The notes beneath the pieces were generated by a model, which was not told the origin of the DNA, searched no databases, and was given only the letters and a program-made list of their open reading frames with translations. The translations under genes were made by a program, and so were the position numbers. A DNA stretch of 31,038 nucleotides from JAHRVQ01 sp046290215 (GTDB lineage: Bacteria > Pseudomonadota > Gammaproteobacteria > Pseudomonadales > Azotimanducaceae): contig JBKAGC010000500.1 in assembly GCA_046290215.1 (NCBI GenBank), forward strand, positions 1 through 31,038. The letters run 5' to 3'. This document shows positions 10,001-17,575 of the stretch, piece after piece (the first letter of the stretch is position 1; every line of letters begins with the position of its first letter).

Positions 10001-10923
10001 ATGCCCCACTGCCGATGCACCTCAGTGCTATCGCCCGTTCCGGTATCTAGCCGATACACCACTTCCCCATCGCTATAATAGAGGTGCGGCGAACCAGGTA
10101 CGGCACTGATGGCCGTAGGTCGTGCTTGCAAAGAATGAGTTTCATTCTCGAGCAAATTTGCCCAGGTGCGAAATTCCACCTTGTCTGGATAGGTCAGAAT
10201 CAACCTGTCATTTTGCGCAACCAGACCCAGCGGCGAAGGATCAAGCTGTAATTGCTCAAGGAACACGCCGCTCTTTGGGTTGTGAACAGTCAATAAGCCA
10301 CGACTATCTACTGCAACAAGACGATCGCCGGTTGCATTCATACCAAATTGCTGGAAGGTTCGCTCAAGGGGCTCATAAATCACCTGCCGACTGCCGAGGA
10401 TTTTGTCGTCACTGTGGGCAGTTGCCTCGGAATCTAGCGCACCAGCACGTGTCAGAAGCGCAACAATATCCTGATGACCCTGCTCACGTGCAAGGATCAG
10501 GGCGGATTTTCCCGCCTGGTTCAATAGATTTAAATCCACACCTGCTGAGGCAAGGAATTCAACAAACTCCCTATGACCATTTTTACTTGCAATGTGTAAG
10601 GCAGAGTTACCCAGGCTAGTTTTAATGGTGTTGGATGCGCCGTGCTTTAGCAGAATATTGGCGAGGCTAACGTCACCAGATTCTGCCGCCAAATGGATTG
10701 CTGCCATTTGTTCTGCTCGCCAGGATTGTGAGAATACGAGAGCGTTTGCATCGAATTCGCTCTGGGCTAGCACATTGCTAAGAGACACCGCATCTTGCCT
10801 TAACAAGGCCTGGCGAATTTGCTCTGCACTCGTTTCAGCGGCCGCTTGTGGCACTGCTGTGGTCAGTAAAATCGTAACAAATGCGCGCCGAAAACCGCGC
10901 AAAATCTGGCTGGTGTACTGCAT
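7060..10923 (-). CDS. Exported ankyrin-repeat / WD40 beta-propeller protein (probable N-terminal part of a WD40-caspase protein)
   Basis: Large repeat protein of 1287 aa as it stands. A signal peptide covers 1-29 (RAFVTILLTTAVPQAAA), three ankyrin repeats cover about 73-165 (AIHLAAESGDVSLANILLKHGA, SALHIASKNGHREFVEFLAS and SALILAREQGHQDIVALLTR in part), and the rest is a long run of WD40-like blades, the clearest being LRGHDNFVTALALS followed by SSGDDGTVKFWDV. These are protein-binding scaffolds. The ORF stops at GHPRI, but one extra G near 7075 restores VIHVFDLLTDERV, the expected continuation of a blade, and leads toward the caspase domain downstream. Intact, the protein would be about 1.7 kDa x 10^2 in residues (roughly 1700 aa). 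The start has no strong Shine-Dalgarno. No partner is known. Confidence 0.85.
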   Translation of the reverse strand: MQYTSQILRGFRRAFVTILLTTAVPQAAAETSAEQIRQALLRQDAVSLSNVLAQSEFDANALVFSQSWRAEQMAAIHLAAESGDVSLANILLKHGASNTIKTSLGNSALHIASKNGHREFVEFLASAGVDLNLLNQAGKSALILAREQGHQDIVALLTRAGALDSEATAHSDDKILGSRQVIYEPLERTFQQFGMNATGDRLVAVDSRGLLTVHNPKSGVFLEQLQLDPSPLGLVAQNDRLILTYPDKVEFRTWANLLENETHSLQARPTAISAVPGSPHLYYSDGEVVYRLDTGTGDSTEVHRQWGINQLDVVADGKTLFVSTDFAITVIDTQSYEAKGTYNGYNRARYLLDGQLIVLRGDVASSQEQGVSYVAIDHQAAVVKEFSIPRTFQQQDVRITRFQDQQILTESFNQVALSDQSGQSFMLSFNEFKFEDFAFHPEVGFVLFNPSEIQLFSTSGVVNTRLVANTNFKPLRSESERRKLSFIVKDGAIDVHNKRGKKKTLSSASAVTSLVATDKYLAAGHLDGSYSIWRLPSLKLLEQKPYLTGKVSSIYIDEERERVYLGGLGRVAATGFGKGSHDTVNIMLRGHDNFVTALALSEGGDLLISSGDDGTVKFWDVADHRLVQNLAFSGGWLDSIEVTSDLAVTGRGPGIASFSLDAADLYGEMTDPAPRVTVQKANTSQVNKVIVDPTGRFSANNDGASVNIRDIKSGMLQTRIFPKAGSTNDFAFTHDGNSLVLVSGEHMEFWDPASGLLQKQVNHGFTGGAFHSINAIPDINLFLAANTWGWHEPFYIHANSGERRGVWNYLQQVNMQGDGPVDIAISADGEHLAVYGHKRIHLFKSHEQSYVLVNSIPRAKPDITNQYFRDYIGFRADGKYLHYLSFAGDNEVVVWDVESQSETLRKPGKLAVFLNDHKLLYMSDNVSLSILDIDTGETELVSRFEHNDLISSLSYNANEATFTSADIWGNTITWDARSYQKIRSLDRFDNDVYTSELSSDGRFLAYNNKQGIHLLDLQNMNLLSLDGNNYPYFGAFTNDAAKFYYRNGSEYHYIDLTSPQLTEYFAFDTTWHPETTKGTEISIDDRYLMFVSEETYHIYDLEQGIQVKQLAKQGMFADKTIFSFMSFDPAQQRITGQLVSSPKPGFAQTQLVHYQYDQGVAEHLSDPVTFDMSDEIKQFTASKDLKVNLLSPSGRYYAYSQDRYLKLIDLNTNQQIFNARKSELEYLVFDAKEQFLLLVDETGYLEKVSLKDQSIVARYKTTEAKVTSVKTAGEFVSLLGEMGHPRI

Positions 10924-11096
10924 AAATGCTCAGGATTGTGTCCTATGACTCGGCCGGCAAATCTCGCTTGAGACACTATTTTTAAATTTGAGCGCGAGTC
11001 TGGCACGTCAATGTACGCGGAGGCGCGACCCTTTGTAAAGGTATGCTGACAACAGCGATTGCCCCTTCGCCAAGAGCCCTGGGAGATGCCAGTGAG

Positions 11097-11142
11097 CCGT
11101 TAGGGACACCGACCGGTGTCTCGGGTCTATGTTCCTTAACGG
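11097..11142. promoter_or_regulatory. Nested inverted repeat upstream of the cupin gene
   Basis: An inner dyad GACACCG-AC-CGGTGTC (11105-11120) has perfect 7-bp arms and sits inside an outer pair CCGTTA (11097-11102) and TAACGG (11137-11142). The inner dyad has too small a centre for an RNA hairpin and looks more like the site of a dimeric repressor. It lies about 60 nt upstream of the cupin start. No regulator gene is adjacent. Confidence 0.4.
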
Positions 11143-11181
11143 TTAGTGTATCGTATAGGTTTTGGTAAGGAGGTCATCGCG

Positions 11182-11496
11182 ATGCCCGGTAGCTACCCCC
11201 ACAGGATCAAACAACTTCCTTTATATGACGGGCGCTTTGATGCGTACAAACTTGCTGCAGAAGGCTGCGAGGTTCTGTTCGCGTCATACCCGGCAGGTAC
11301 CGAGATTCCTCCACATACTCACGAAACGGATAATCATGGTGTGATTACCAAAGGCGAGCTGATTCTGACAATGAAGGGTGAGACGAAGACCATTAGCGCA
11401 GGAGAGTGGTACCACGTACCGGCACACGTAGAGCATTCGGCCGCCTTTACCGTTGAAACCGATGAAATTGAGTTCTGGTTCGAGGCAAAAGCCTGA
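11182..11496 (+). CDS. Small single-domain cupin protein
   Basis: A 104-aa cupin_2 beta-barrel. The first cupin motif is PPHTHETDNHGVITKGE (paired histidines and a glutamate that would bind a metal) and the second is GEWYHVPAHVEHSA. Such stand-alone cupins serve as small enzymes or ligand-binding proteins, and the substrate cannot be told from sequence. The start is decided by a perfect AAGGAGGT at 11167-11174, 7 nt before the ATG; a GTG 36 nt upstream is in frame but lacks a site. The isochorismatase-like gene follows after 36 nt on the same strand and may be co-transcribed. Confidence 0.85.
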   Translation: MPGSYPHRIKQLPLYDGRFDAYKLAAEGCEVLFASYPAGTEIPPHTHETDNHGVITKGELILTMKGETKTISAGEWYHVPAHVEHSAAFTVETDEIEFWFEAKA

Positions 11497-11532
11497 CTAG
11501 CCTGTTAAAAGAAACTTTTGAGGTGCGATGCA

Positions 11533-12048
11533 ATGGACGCATTCCTGGTAATAGATTGTCAAAAGGCTTTATTAAAGGGCTCATATCTAGAGCAAGAAGT
11601 GCTGGCTGCGATCCAGCGGACTACAAACAAGATCAGGGAGTCGGGCGGCCTGATGATCTTTATTCAACACTGTCATACGACCTTTGAACCCATGATGAAG
11701 GGTATGCCGGGCTGGGCACTGCATGAAGCTCTGGACATTCGCGATGAAGATCTTCGCGTGGAGAAGCAAGCGTCGGATGCCTTTTATGAGACAAACCTCG
11801 ACAAGATTCTTCGCCAGCATGGTGTTAGTCGCATTTACTGCGCCGGTCTACAAACTGAATTCTGCGTTGATGCCACTTGCAGATCTGCATTGAGTAAGAA
11901 CTACGAAGTGACATTAATCAGTGATGGTCACACAACCGGCGATGCTATCCTCCCGGCTCAGAAAATTATTGATCATCACAACTTGCTACTCGCCAATCTG
12001 GCGCATCCGCACCGATCTATCCAGGTTCTGGCTAGTCAACATTTATAG
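11533..12048 (+). CDS. Isochorismatase-like cysteine hydrolase
   Basis: Cytoplasmic alpha/beta hydrolase of the isochorismatase/nicotinamidase superfamily, 171 aa. The Asp-Lys-Cys triad is visible as D8 (FLVIDCQKAL), K78 (VEKQASDAF) and C111 (LQTEFCVDAT). The family hydrolyses amide, imide or vinyl-ether bonds in small molecules; the substrate is not predictable. I chose the ATG at 11533, preceded by GAGGTG with 8 nt spacing, over an in-frame TTG at 11518. It follows the cupin gene closely. Confidence 0.88.
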   Translation: MDAFLVIDCQKALLKGSYLEQEVLAAIQRTTNKIRESGGLMIFIQHCHTTFEPMMKGMPGWALHEALDIRDEDLRVEKQASDAFYETNLDKILRQHGVSRIYCAGLQTEFCVDATCRSALSKNYEVTLISDGHTTGDAILPAQKIIDHHNLLLANLAHPHRSIQVLASQHL

Positions 12049-12206
12049 GCACGGTTGTCTTGCCTGAATATCCAGAGGCGAGTTGCGAGAAAATGTTAGC
12101 AGGTACGGCAACAACCAGCGCTGGCTCAAACAACCTCCATGGCTTGACGCATATCTGGTTCTGGGGCTCTAAGCGCGGGTCGCGAGCTTACATTAAAAAC
12201 TTGATG

Positions 12207-12374
12207 TTACTTTTTCTTGTTCTTGTTTTTCTTGCGGCGCTTCTTTGCTCGAGGCTTTTTCTCGTCCGCACCCCGGGCAGCGGCGAAGGCTTTTTTCATG
12301 GCCCTGGCCTTTTCGTCACGGCGCTTTCTTACATGTGGCAACTTGGCATCCGCGAAGTCGACTATCTCTACCAT
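12207..12374 (-). CDS. Small Lys/Arg-rich protein (55 aa)
   Basis: Unrecognised short ORF. The N-terminal part is ordinary (MVEIVDFADAKLPHV), a helical stretch follows (EKARAMKKAFAAARGADE), and the tail is almost entirely Lys, Arg and Asn (RAKKRRKKNKNKKK). The coding reading rests on a clean ATG start, a stop directly after the basic tail and the biased composition. The plus-strand frames over the same bases give only low-complexity Leu/Phe-rich translations, which are shadows. A GCGGGAAAT leader is a weak ribosome binding site. Such a tail would bind nucleic acid or the ribosome, but that is inference. The flanks 12049-12206 and 12375-12508 show nothing else. Confidence 0.55.
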   Translation of the reverse strand: MVEIVDFADAKLPHVRKRRDEKARAMKKAFAAARGADEKKPRAKKRRKKNKNKKK

Positions 12375-12508
12375 ATTTCCCGCTAAAGTGAAGCATTTAC
12401 ATTCTTGAGACCCACTTATACCATGCCCACAGCAATGCCAACAGCAGGTTTTTTGGCCTGTGATACACTCAAATCATCTTTCCTAAAAAACCTGAAAAAG
12501 AAGCCGCC

Positions 12509-13330
12509 GTGTTTAGATATCCCGAAGACCGACTTCCTGTTGTCCTGATTCTCTCTTTGACCGCCTTAGATTTCCTTGTCTACTTTACCGTGGATAGCGT
12601 GGTCTTCCTCATTTGCTACTTTTTGCTGACCATTATCCCCAAAGGCTGCATCTGCGCCTGGAACCACCATCACCAGCACACCAAGACATTTAAGTGGACG
12701 CCTTTGAATCGTCTGCTGGAATTGTCTTTTGGATTACACACTGGCGTCTCGACCAATCTCTGGCTTCTGCACCATGTGTTTGGTCACCATCACAACTACC
12801 TGGATCAAACCATTGATGAAAGCCGCTGGAAGCGAAAAAACGGTGAGACCATGGGTGAAATCGAATACACCCTGGTAGTTGCTGCCACCGCTTACATTCG
12901 CGGTTTCAAAGTAGGTAAACGTTATCCGAAGCATTTGCGGACCCATTTGATTTACACCGCTGTGCTGGTCGCGGTCGCCGCGTTACTCACAGTGCTTAAC
13001 CCACTGCAGGGTTTAATGGTGTTCATCTTGCCCATGCTGATGGGCCTGCTCATTACGGCATGGGCAACTTACGATCATCACGCTGGGCTTGATGAAGAAG
13101 AGGACCACTTCAAGGCCTCGTACAACAATATGAATCGAATCTACAATCTGCTAACAGGTAATCTTGGTTATCACACCGCACACCATTACAAGCAGGGCGT
13201 ACACTGGTCAAAGCTGCCAGAGTTGCATGAAAAAATTAAGCACCAAATTCCTGATGAGCTGTATCGCGGCTCTTTCTGGGATATTTTTGATCGTAATTGG
13301 CTGGTGCGCTTATTCGGTCTCACAGGTTAA
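12509..13330 (+). CDS. Membrane fatty acid desaturase
   Basis: Integral-membrane di-iron desaturase, 273 aa. The three histidine boxes are present: WNHHHQH (53-57), LHHVFGHHH (88-95) and YHTAHH (222-226). Hydrophobic pairs lie at about 10-45 and 147-187 (LIYTAVLVAVAALLTVL, then VFILPMLMGLLITAW). The family inserts double bonds into, or hydroxylates, acyl chains; regiospecificity cannot be read here. The start is GTG at 12509 with only a weak AAGAAG upstream. The thioesterase gene begins 2 nt after its stop, so the two are surely co-transcribed and may act on the same acyl pool. Confidence 0.88.
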   Translation: MFRYPEDRLPVVLILSLTALDFLVYFTVDSVVFLICYFLLTIIPKGCICAWNHHHQHTKTFKWTPLNRLLELSFGLHTGVSTNLWLLHHVFGHHHNYLDQTIDESRWKRKNGETMGEIEYTLVVAATAYIRGFKVGKRYPKHLRTHLIYTAVLVAVAALLTVLNPLQGLMVFILPMLMGLLITAWATYDHHAGLDEEEDHFKASYNNMNRIYNLLTGNLGYHTAHHYKQGVHWSKLPELHEKIKHQIPDELYRGSFWDIFDRNWLVRLFGLTG

Positions 13331-13332
13331 CC

Positions 13333-13731
13333 ATGGGTCTGCGCACCGACGCGAATACTTGTTTCGTTTGTGGCCCGGGTAATCCAGAAGGGTTGCAGTT
13401 AGTATTTGAACTGGTGGATGACGTTTGCGTCTCGACTTTTACCCCCGGCCCAAATCACTGCGGCTACGATGGCGTCACCCATGGCGGCTTAATCTTTAGC
13501 GCTCTTGATGATGTCATGGCCAACTGGATTTTTCTCAAAGGCATCAAAGCCTATACCGCCAAATGCGAGATCCGTTACAAGGCGCCTTTACCTACCGGCA
13601 CCACGGTCAATCTTCGCGGTGAATGCCTAAAAGAGAAAGCCCGCCTTGTGCAAATGCGTGGCATCATGACCCGCGCGGATAACGGCGACGTGGTGGCTGA
13701 GACCGAAGCCGCCTTTATGATTGAGCGCTAA
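13333..13731 (+). CDS. Hotdog-fold acyl-CoA thioesterase (PaaI/4HBT family)
   Basis: Small cytoplasmic thioesterase of 132 aa. The N-terminal CFVCGPGNPEGLQL is a hallmark of one PaaI subgroup, and the catalytic helix region reads THGGLIFSALDDVMANW. It would hydrolyse an acyl-CoA or acyl thioester. The ATG at 13333 directly follows the desaturase stop, with AGG in the preceding CACAGG acting as a weak site, which suggests translational coupling. An in-frame start at 13297 inside the desaturase gene is less likely. The pairing suggests lipid modification or release, by inference. Confidence 0.88.
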   Translation: MGLRTDANTCFVCGPGNPEGLQLVFELVDDVCVSTFTPGPNHCGYDGVTHGGLIFSALDDVMANWIFLKGIKAYTAKCEIRYKAPLPTGTTVNLRGECLKEKARLVQMRGIMTRADNGDVVAETEAAFMIER

Positions 13732-13749
13732 AGCGCGGCTTAAACCAAC

Positions 13750-14754
13750 CTAAGATTGATCGACCACTTTATCCGCCAATAATCCCACTGATACCGCGTA
13801 TTTGTTCGCGCAATTATAGGCCAGGATACCGCGAAAGTTGGGCCCGACGAGATACGCTCTGGATTCGCCCTCATCTGGCACAACCATCGCATAGTCACGG
13901 TCATCGGCAAGCGCTTTCGGAATGACCACGCCCTTTTTGCGCCACTCTGACAGCGACAAGGCCTCGGTATGATGTCGATAAGCACGACAACCTCTGGGCG
14001 TGCTTTCGGGTTTTAATGCAGCAAAGTCAATGGTCTCAGTCAGCTCAACTTTTGCACCCCAGGTACTATTGGCACGCCAGCCGTTTTTCTGCAAATAATT
14101 GGCAATGGATGCCCACACGTCGACCTGATTGTTCCAGATATTTTTCCGCCCATCCTCATCAAAGTCTTCCGCGTAATTTAAAAAGCTCGAAGGCATAAAC
14201 TGGTTTTGCCCCATGGCACCGGCCCAACCACCCACAAACTTATCCGGGGCAATGTGCCCCTCGTCGAGAATTTTGAGCGCTTTCATCAGCTCCCGGGTAA
14301 AAAATGCCGAGCGCCGCTCATCATGACCCAGAGTCGCAAGTGAGCGAATAATGCTGTACTTGCCCTGATACTGGCCGAAGTTTGACTCCAGCCCCCAAAA
14401 TGCCACCAGATACGGCGCATCCACATTGTACTTATCAGCAATCGCCTCTAGTTGCTCACGATGCTCATTGAAGTACTTCCGCGCGGTATCAATGCGATAC
14501 TGGGTCACCCGTGCCGTCAGATATTCTTCAAAGGTCTGGGTAAACTCCGGTTGGCGGCGATCAAATTTAATCACCCGGGGATCAGGTTCAAGGTCATTGA
14601 GCAGGGCCACGGTCTTATCACTAATACCCTGAGCGCGTGCCTCCGCCTGGATGCCCTTGAGCCATTCCGGGAATGGTGGATTTGCCGCCAGTGCCGTGGC
14701 GCTAATAAAACTCATCAAAACCAACAGGCTAGTTGCTACAATACTTCTGAACAC
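13750..14754 (-). CDS. mltB: Lytic murein transglycosylase, MltB family
   Basis: Periplasmic peptidoglycan lytic transglycosylase of 334 aa. A signal peptide covers 1-23 (LLVLMSFISATALA) with no lipobox cysteine, so the protein is probably soluble rather than lipid-anchored. The catalytic glutamate is E123 in AFWGLESNFGQYQG; GGWAGAMGQNQFMPSSFLNY and NGWRANSTWG are further family motifs. It cleaves the MurNAc-GlcNAc bond to form 1,6-anhydro-MurNAc during wall remodelling. The GTG start has GGAG 9 nt upstream. It converges with the thioesterase gene. Confidence 0.93.
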   Translation of the reverse strand: MFRSIVATSLLVLMSFISATALAANPPFPEWLKGIQAEARAQGISDKTVALLNDLEPDPRVIKFDRRQPEFTQTFEEYLTARVTQYRIDTARKYFNEHREQLEAIADKYNVDAPYLVAFWGLESNFGQYQGKYSIIRSLATLGHDERRSAFFTRELMKALKILDEGHIAPDKFVGGWAGAMGQNQFMPSSFLNYAEDFDEDGRKNIWNNQVDVWASIANYLQKNGWRANSTWGAKVELTETIDFAALKPESTPRGCRAYRHHTEALSLSEWRKKGVVIPKALADDRDYAMVVPDEGESRAYLVGPNFRGILAYNCANKYAVSVGLLADKVVDQS

Positions 14755-14879
14755 GCTTCTCTTCTCCTTTGGGGGAACACTTAACCCCTGCCAAAACTAT
14801 CCCGAAACATCGGCGGGGAAGCAACCACCAGAAGATGGAGATTTGATAGAATTCTCACTCTTCTCTACGAGATTTGGCT

Positions 14880-15320
14880 TTGACAACCCAACACCCTAAT
14901 GCCACCACGGTACGCCGTTTGGCCGCGATGGTTTATGACTTTTTCCTTATCGTCGCGATCTGGATGCTAACCCTCACGGTGGTGATTGCCTTTGTCACTG
15001 ACGGCGAGGCCGCGACCGGTCTTTTGACCCAGTTTATGCTGCTGGCAGAAATGTTTTTGTTCTACGCCTACTTCTGGCGAGTTAAAGGACAAACTCTGGG
15101 TATGCAGGTGTGGAAGATCCGCACAGAAACCAACGATGGTGAAATGCTTGGCTGGTTAGATGCGCTGCTACGCTTCGGCTACGCCACGATCACGTTTGGC
15201 GTGGGTTTTGTTTGGATGGTGTTCGACAAAGAACGCCTAACCCTGTACGACCGCATGTCGAATACACGGGTTGTGTACATTGGCGACAAACCCTTTGCCA
15301 AGGAAAAACCGGAGTCCTAG
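14880..15320 (+). CDS. RDD-family membrane protein
   Basis: Small integral-membrane protein of about 146 aa. It shows the RDD pattern: an N-terminal basic segment (TTVRRLAAMVYDFFLIVAIW) entering the first helix, further helices at about 45-65 and 95-115, and the conserved KGQTLGMQVWKIR followed by LYDRMSNTRVV. Function is generally unknown; some members have been linked to ion exchange. No ATG is near the start: TTG at 14880 has GAG 8 nt upstream, while TTG at 14874 adds two residues. Its stop overlaps the end of lptG on the other strand. Confidence 0.85.
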   Translation: MTTQHPNATTVRRLAAMVYDFFLIVAIWMLTLTVVIAFVTDGEAATGLLTQFMLLAEMFLFYAYFWRVKGQTLGMQVWKIRTETNDGEMLGWLDALLRFGYATITFGVGFVWMVFDKERLTLYDRMSNTRVVYIGDKPFAKEKPES

Positions 15321-16396
15321 CCGGCGCGGCGGAGGAGAAAGAATCCTGCGATCAAACAGATGCCAATGGGGATCACCGTGGCAATCACCGGGCTAAAGCC
15401 AAACACAATGCTGGCTGGCGCCAGTAAATCCTGGACAAACTTGAAGACAATGCCAATAACCAGGCCAGAAACCACTCGCATACCCATGGTGGCTTCACGT
15501 AACGGACCGAAAATAAACGAAATTGCCACAAATACTAGCGCCAGGGTTGCCACGGGTTGCAGCATCTTGCGCCAGTAGCCCAGTTCAAACTTGGCACTGT
15601 TTAGGCCCTGCGCCTTCATATAGCTAATCTTGTTGTCGAGTTCAGTGATCGACATCTTATCTGGCTGGACCAATTGCTCTGCGTTGAGCAACTGCGGTTC
15701 AAGACCTGTATCCCAGCGCAAACTGGTCTTTTGCGAAACCCGGGCCTCGCGCACCTCATCAAACTCGGTGAGCGTAACATTCTCCATTAACCAGTAACGA
15801 TTACTTTCGCTCACATCATGAAAGACAGCACGGGCAGCATACATCGAACGGGTAAGCTGACGATTGTCATCATAGTAGTAATGGGTAACCCCATCAATCA
15901 CCCCACCTTGAATCAACTCAAAGCGCATAAACACGTTACCTTCCCGGTACCAGACGCCGCGCTGGGGTGAGAAACTCTCTTCCACCGACATGGCGCGTTC
16001 TCGATTGACCCGGGCAGACCGTTCAACATCCGGCAAAATGAACTCACCCACATATAAGCCAAAGAGCACCAACAGCAGCGCCGGCTTCATAGCACTGAAG
16101 GCAATTGACCAGGTAGAAACGCCCGCAGCGCGCATCACCACAAGTTCACTATTGTTTGCCAAAACCCCTAAGCCCGCGAGGCAACCGATCAGGGCCGCAT
16201 AAGGCAGTGTTTCATAAAACATTCGCGGCACACTTTGCAGCACATACAACAACACCTTGGCGGTGGTGTAGTTATTGCGCATGTCTTCAACTTGTTCGAG
16301 AAACGTGAAGATGCCGAGGATACCCACAAGACCCAGCGATGCCATGATGATCATCATGCCCACAGTGCCGCCAAGATAAAGATCAAGCCGCTTCAT
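15317..16396 (-). CDS. lptG: LPS export ABC transporter permease LptG
   Basis: Inner-membrane permease of the LptB2FG complex that extracts lipopolysaccharide and passes it to LptC-LptA-LptD. It has 359 aa. The N-terminal helix starts with MKRLDLYLGGTVG, LPYAALIGCLAGLG and NNSELVVMRAAGVS match the coupling region that contacts LptB, a periplasmic beta-jellyroll covers about 130-255, and two or three helices close the protein. It overlaps lptF by 4 bp (ATGA), a translationally coupled pair. Confidence 0.96.
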   Translation of the reverse strand: MKRLDLYLGGTVGMMIIMASLGLVGILGIFTFLEQVEDMRNNYTTAKVLLYVLQSVPRMFYETLPYAALIGCLAGLGVLANNSELVVMRAAGVSTWSIAFSAMKPALLLVLFGLYVGEFILPDVERSARVNRERAMSVEESFSPQRGVWYREGNVFMRFELIQGGVIDGVTHYYYDDNRQLTRSMYAARAVFHDVSESNRYWLMENVTLTEFDEVREARVSQKTSLRWDTGLEPQLLNAEQLVQPDKMSITELDNKISYMKAQGLNSAKFELGYWRKMLQPVATLALVFVAISFIFGPLREATMGMRVVSGLVIGIVFKFVQDLLAPASIVFGFSPVIATVIPIGICLIAGFFLLRRAG

Positions 16397-17502
16397 TGAA
16401 CACCCTGACTTGTGGCTGGCGTTTTACTGGGTCTTACCAGGGCGATAAATTTACCCCAGTTATAAATCAACAAGATCATCCCGATATAGATCCCATGGAT
16501 CCACCAGAGGCCAAGCGCCATTGGGATGCGGCCGTCTTCCAGTGCAGAGCGCGCGGCGGACAGTGACACCACATATAAAAAACAAAGAATCATACCTGGC
16601 ATTAAGCGGGAGAATCGCCCCTGGCGCGGGTTCACGCGACTCAAAGGCACCGCGAGTACGGCGACAATAGGCACTAGCAATACCACCGAAATCCGCCAAT
16701 GCAGCTCTGATAAGTTACGTGGGGTTGGTTCTTGTAACAGTTCCTGCGTGGCAATGGCTGTGCGCCGCCGGGCAGCAAAGGCACCGGACTGCTTCTCGAT
16801 AAACTGTCCGTATTCTTCGTACTCAATGACCCGATAATCAGCGTCACCGGGATTACCTTGATAGCGAGTGCCGTTATTCAGAACCAAAAAGCGATTACCT
16901 GCCGCGTCAACCTGGGTCGAGCCACTTTCGGCGTTGACTACTAGACGCTGGTTTTCAACACCACCCAACTGCTCGGCAATAAACACGCCCTGAAGTTGGC
17001 CGTCGTCTTCAATGGTTTCTGTATAGGTGACACGCTCGCCAGTTCGTTGGCTCTGGAAGCGTCCTGGGGCCAGGGTATCGAACTCCGACAAGTTTCTTTG
17101 TTCAATAAACAGGGCTTCGAACTTCGCTTCACCAGCAGGTTTTAGCCACAGCGCGATCACCGCCGTTGCAATGGTGATCAGCAGAGAAAACACCAGGGTG
17201 ATATTGATGAGCTTTAACGGACTCATGCCCGTTGCCTCCAACACCACCATTTCACTGTCCACATATAAGCGGCCGTAGGTCAGCATAATGCTAAGAAAAA
17301 AGCTGATAGGCAGGATCAACTCAAGAAACCCGGGCAGGCGGTACATCATGATCAAGAACAGCACGTCTTTGGTGAGACGCCCCGATGCGGCTTCATTCAG
17401 ATAACCACTAAAGCGCCAGCCCATGGAGATCACAAGCACAATACCGGCTACTGCCAGCATCGTCATGAAAACCTCTCGGGCAAAATAGCGGTATAAAATC
17501 AA
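16393..17502 (-). CDS. lptF: LPS export ABC transporter permease LptF
   Basis: Partner permease of LptG in lipopolysaccharide transport, 369 aa. MILYRYFAREVFMTMLA is the usual N-terminal helix, and ILPISFFLSIMLTYGRLYVD followed by SEMVVLEATGMS is the LptB coupling segment. The periplasmic domain lies at about 130-260, followed by helices near 275-350. The start is a TTG at 17502 without a clear ribosome binding site, chosen because it matches the length and N-terminus of the family. It is divergent from pepA across 73 bp, as in many gammaproteobacteria. Confidence 0.95.
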   Translation of the reverse strand: MILYRYFAREVFMTMLAVAGIVLVISMGWRFSGYLNEAASGRLTKDVLFLIMMYRLPGFLELILPISFFLSIMLTYGRLYVDSEMVVLEATGMSPLKLINITLVFSLLITIATAVIALWLKPAGEAKFEALFIEQRNLSEFDTLAPGRFQSQRTGERVTYTETIEDDGQLQGVFIAEQLGGVENQRLVVNAESGSTQVDAAGNRFLVLNNGTRYQGNPGDADYRVIEYEEYGQFIEKQSGAFAARRRTAIATQELLQEPTPRNLSELHWRISVVLLVPIVAVLAVPLSRVNPRQGRFSRLMPGMILCFLYVVSLSAARSALEDGRIPMALGLWWIHGIYIGMILLIYNWGKFIALVRPSKTPATSQGVQ

Positions 17503-17575
17503 AACAGTTCAACAACACAGTGGGAAAACGTTACTATTATCCCTTCCAAGCCTCGTAATGTCTTTAGGAGACTGC

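Noticed and set aside
11097..11142. tRNA or riboswitch
   Set aside because: The pairing does not form a cloverleaf or a known aptamer; the centre of the inner dyad is only 2 nt, favouring a DNA-binding site.
12060..12408. Plus-strand ORFs with Leu/Phe-rich translations
   Set aside because: They are the complement of the Lys/Arg-rich minus-strand gene; composition and lack of ribosome binding sites mark them as shadows.
13720..13745. Hairpin GCGCT-AA-AGCGC at the thioesterase stop as a terminator
   Set aside because: Loop too small and no T run; it probably reflects coding bias at the stop codon.
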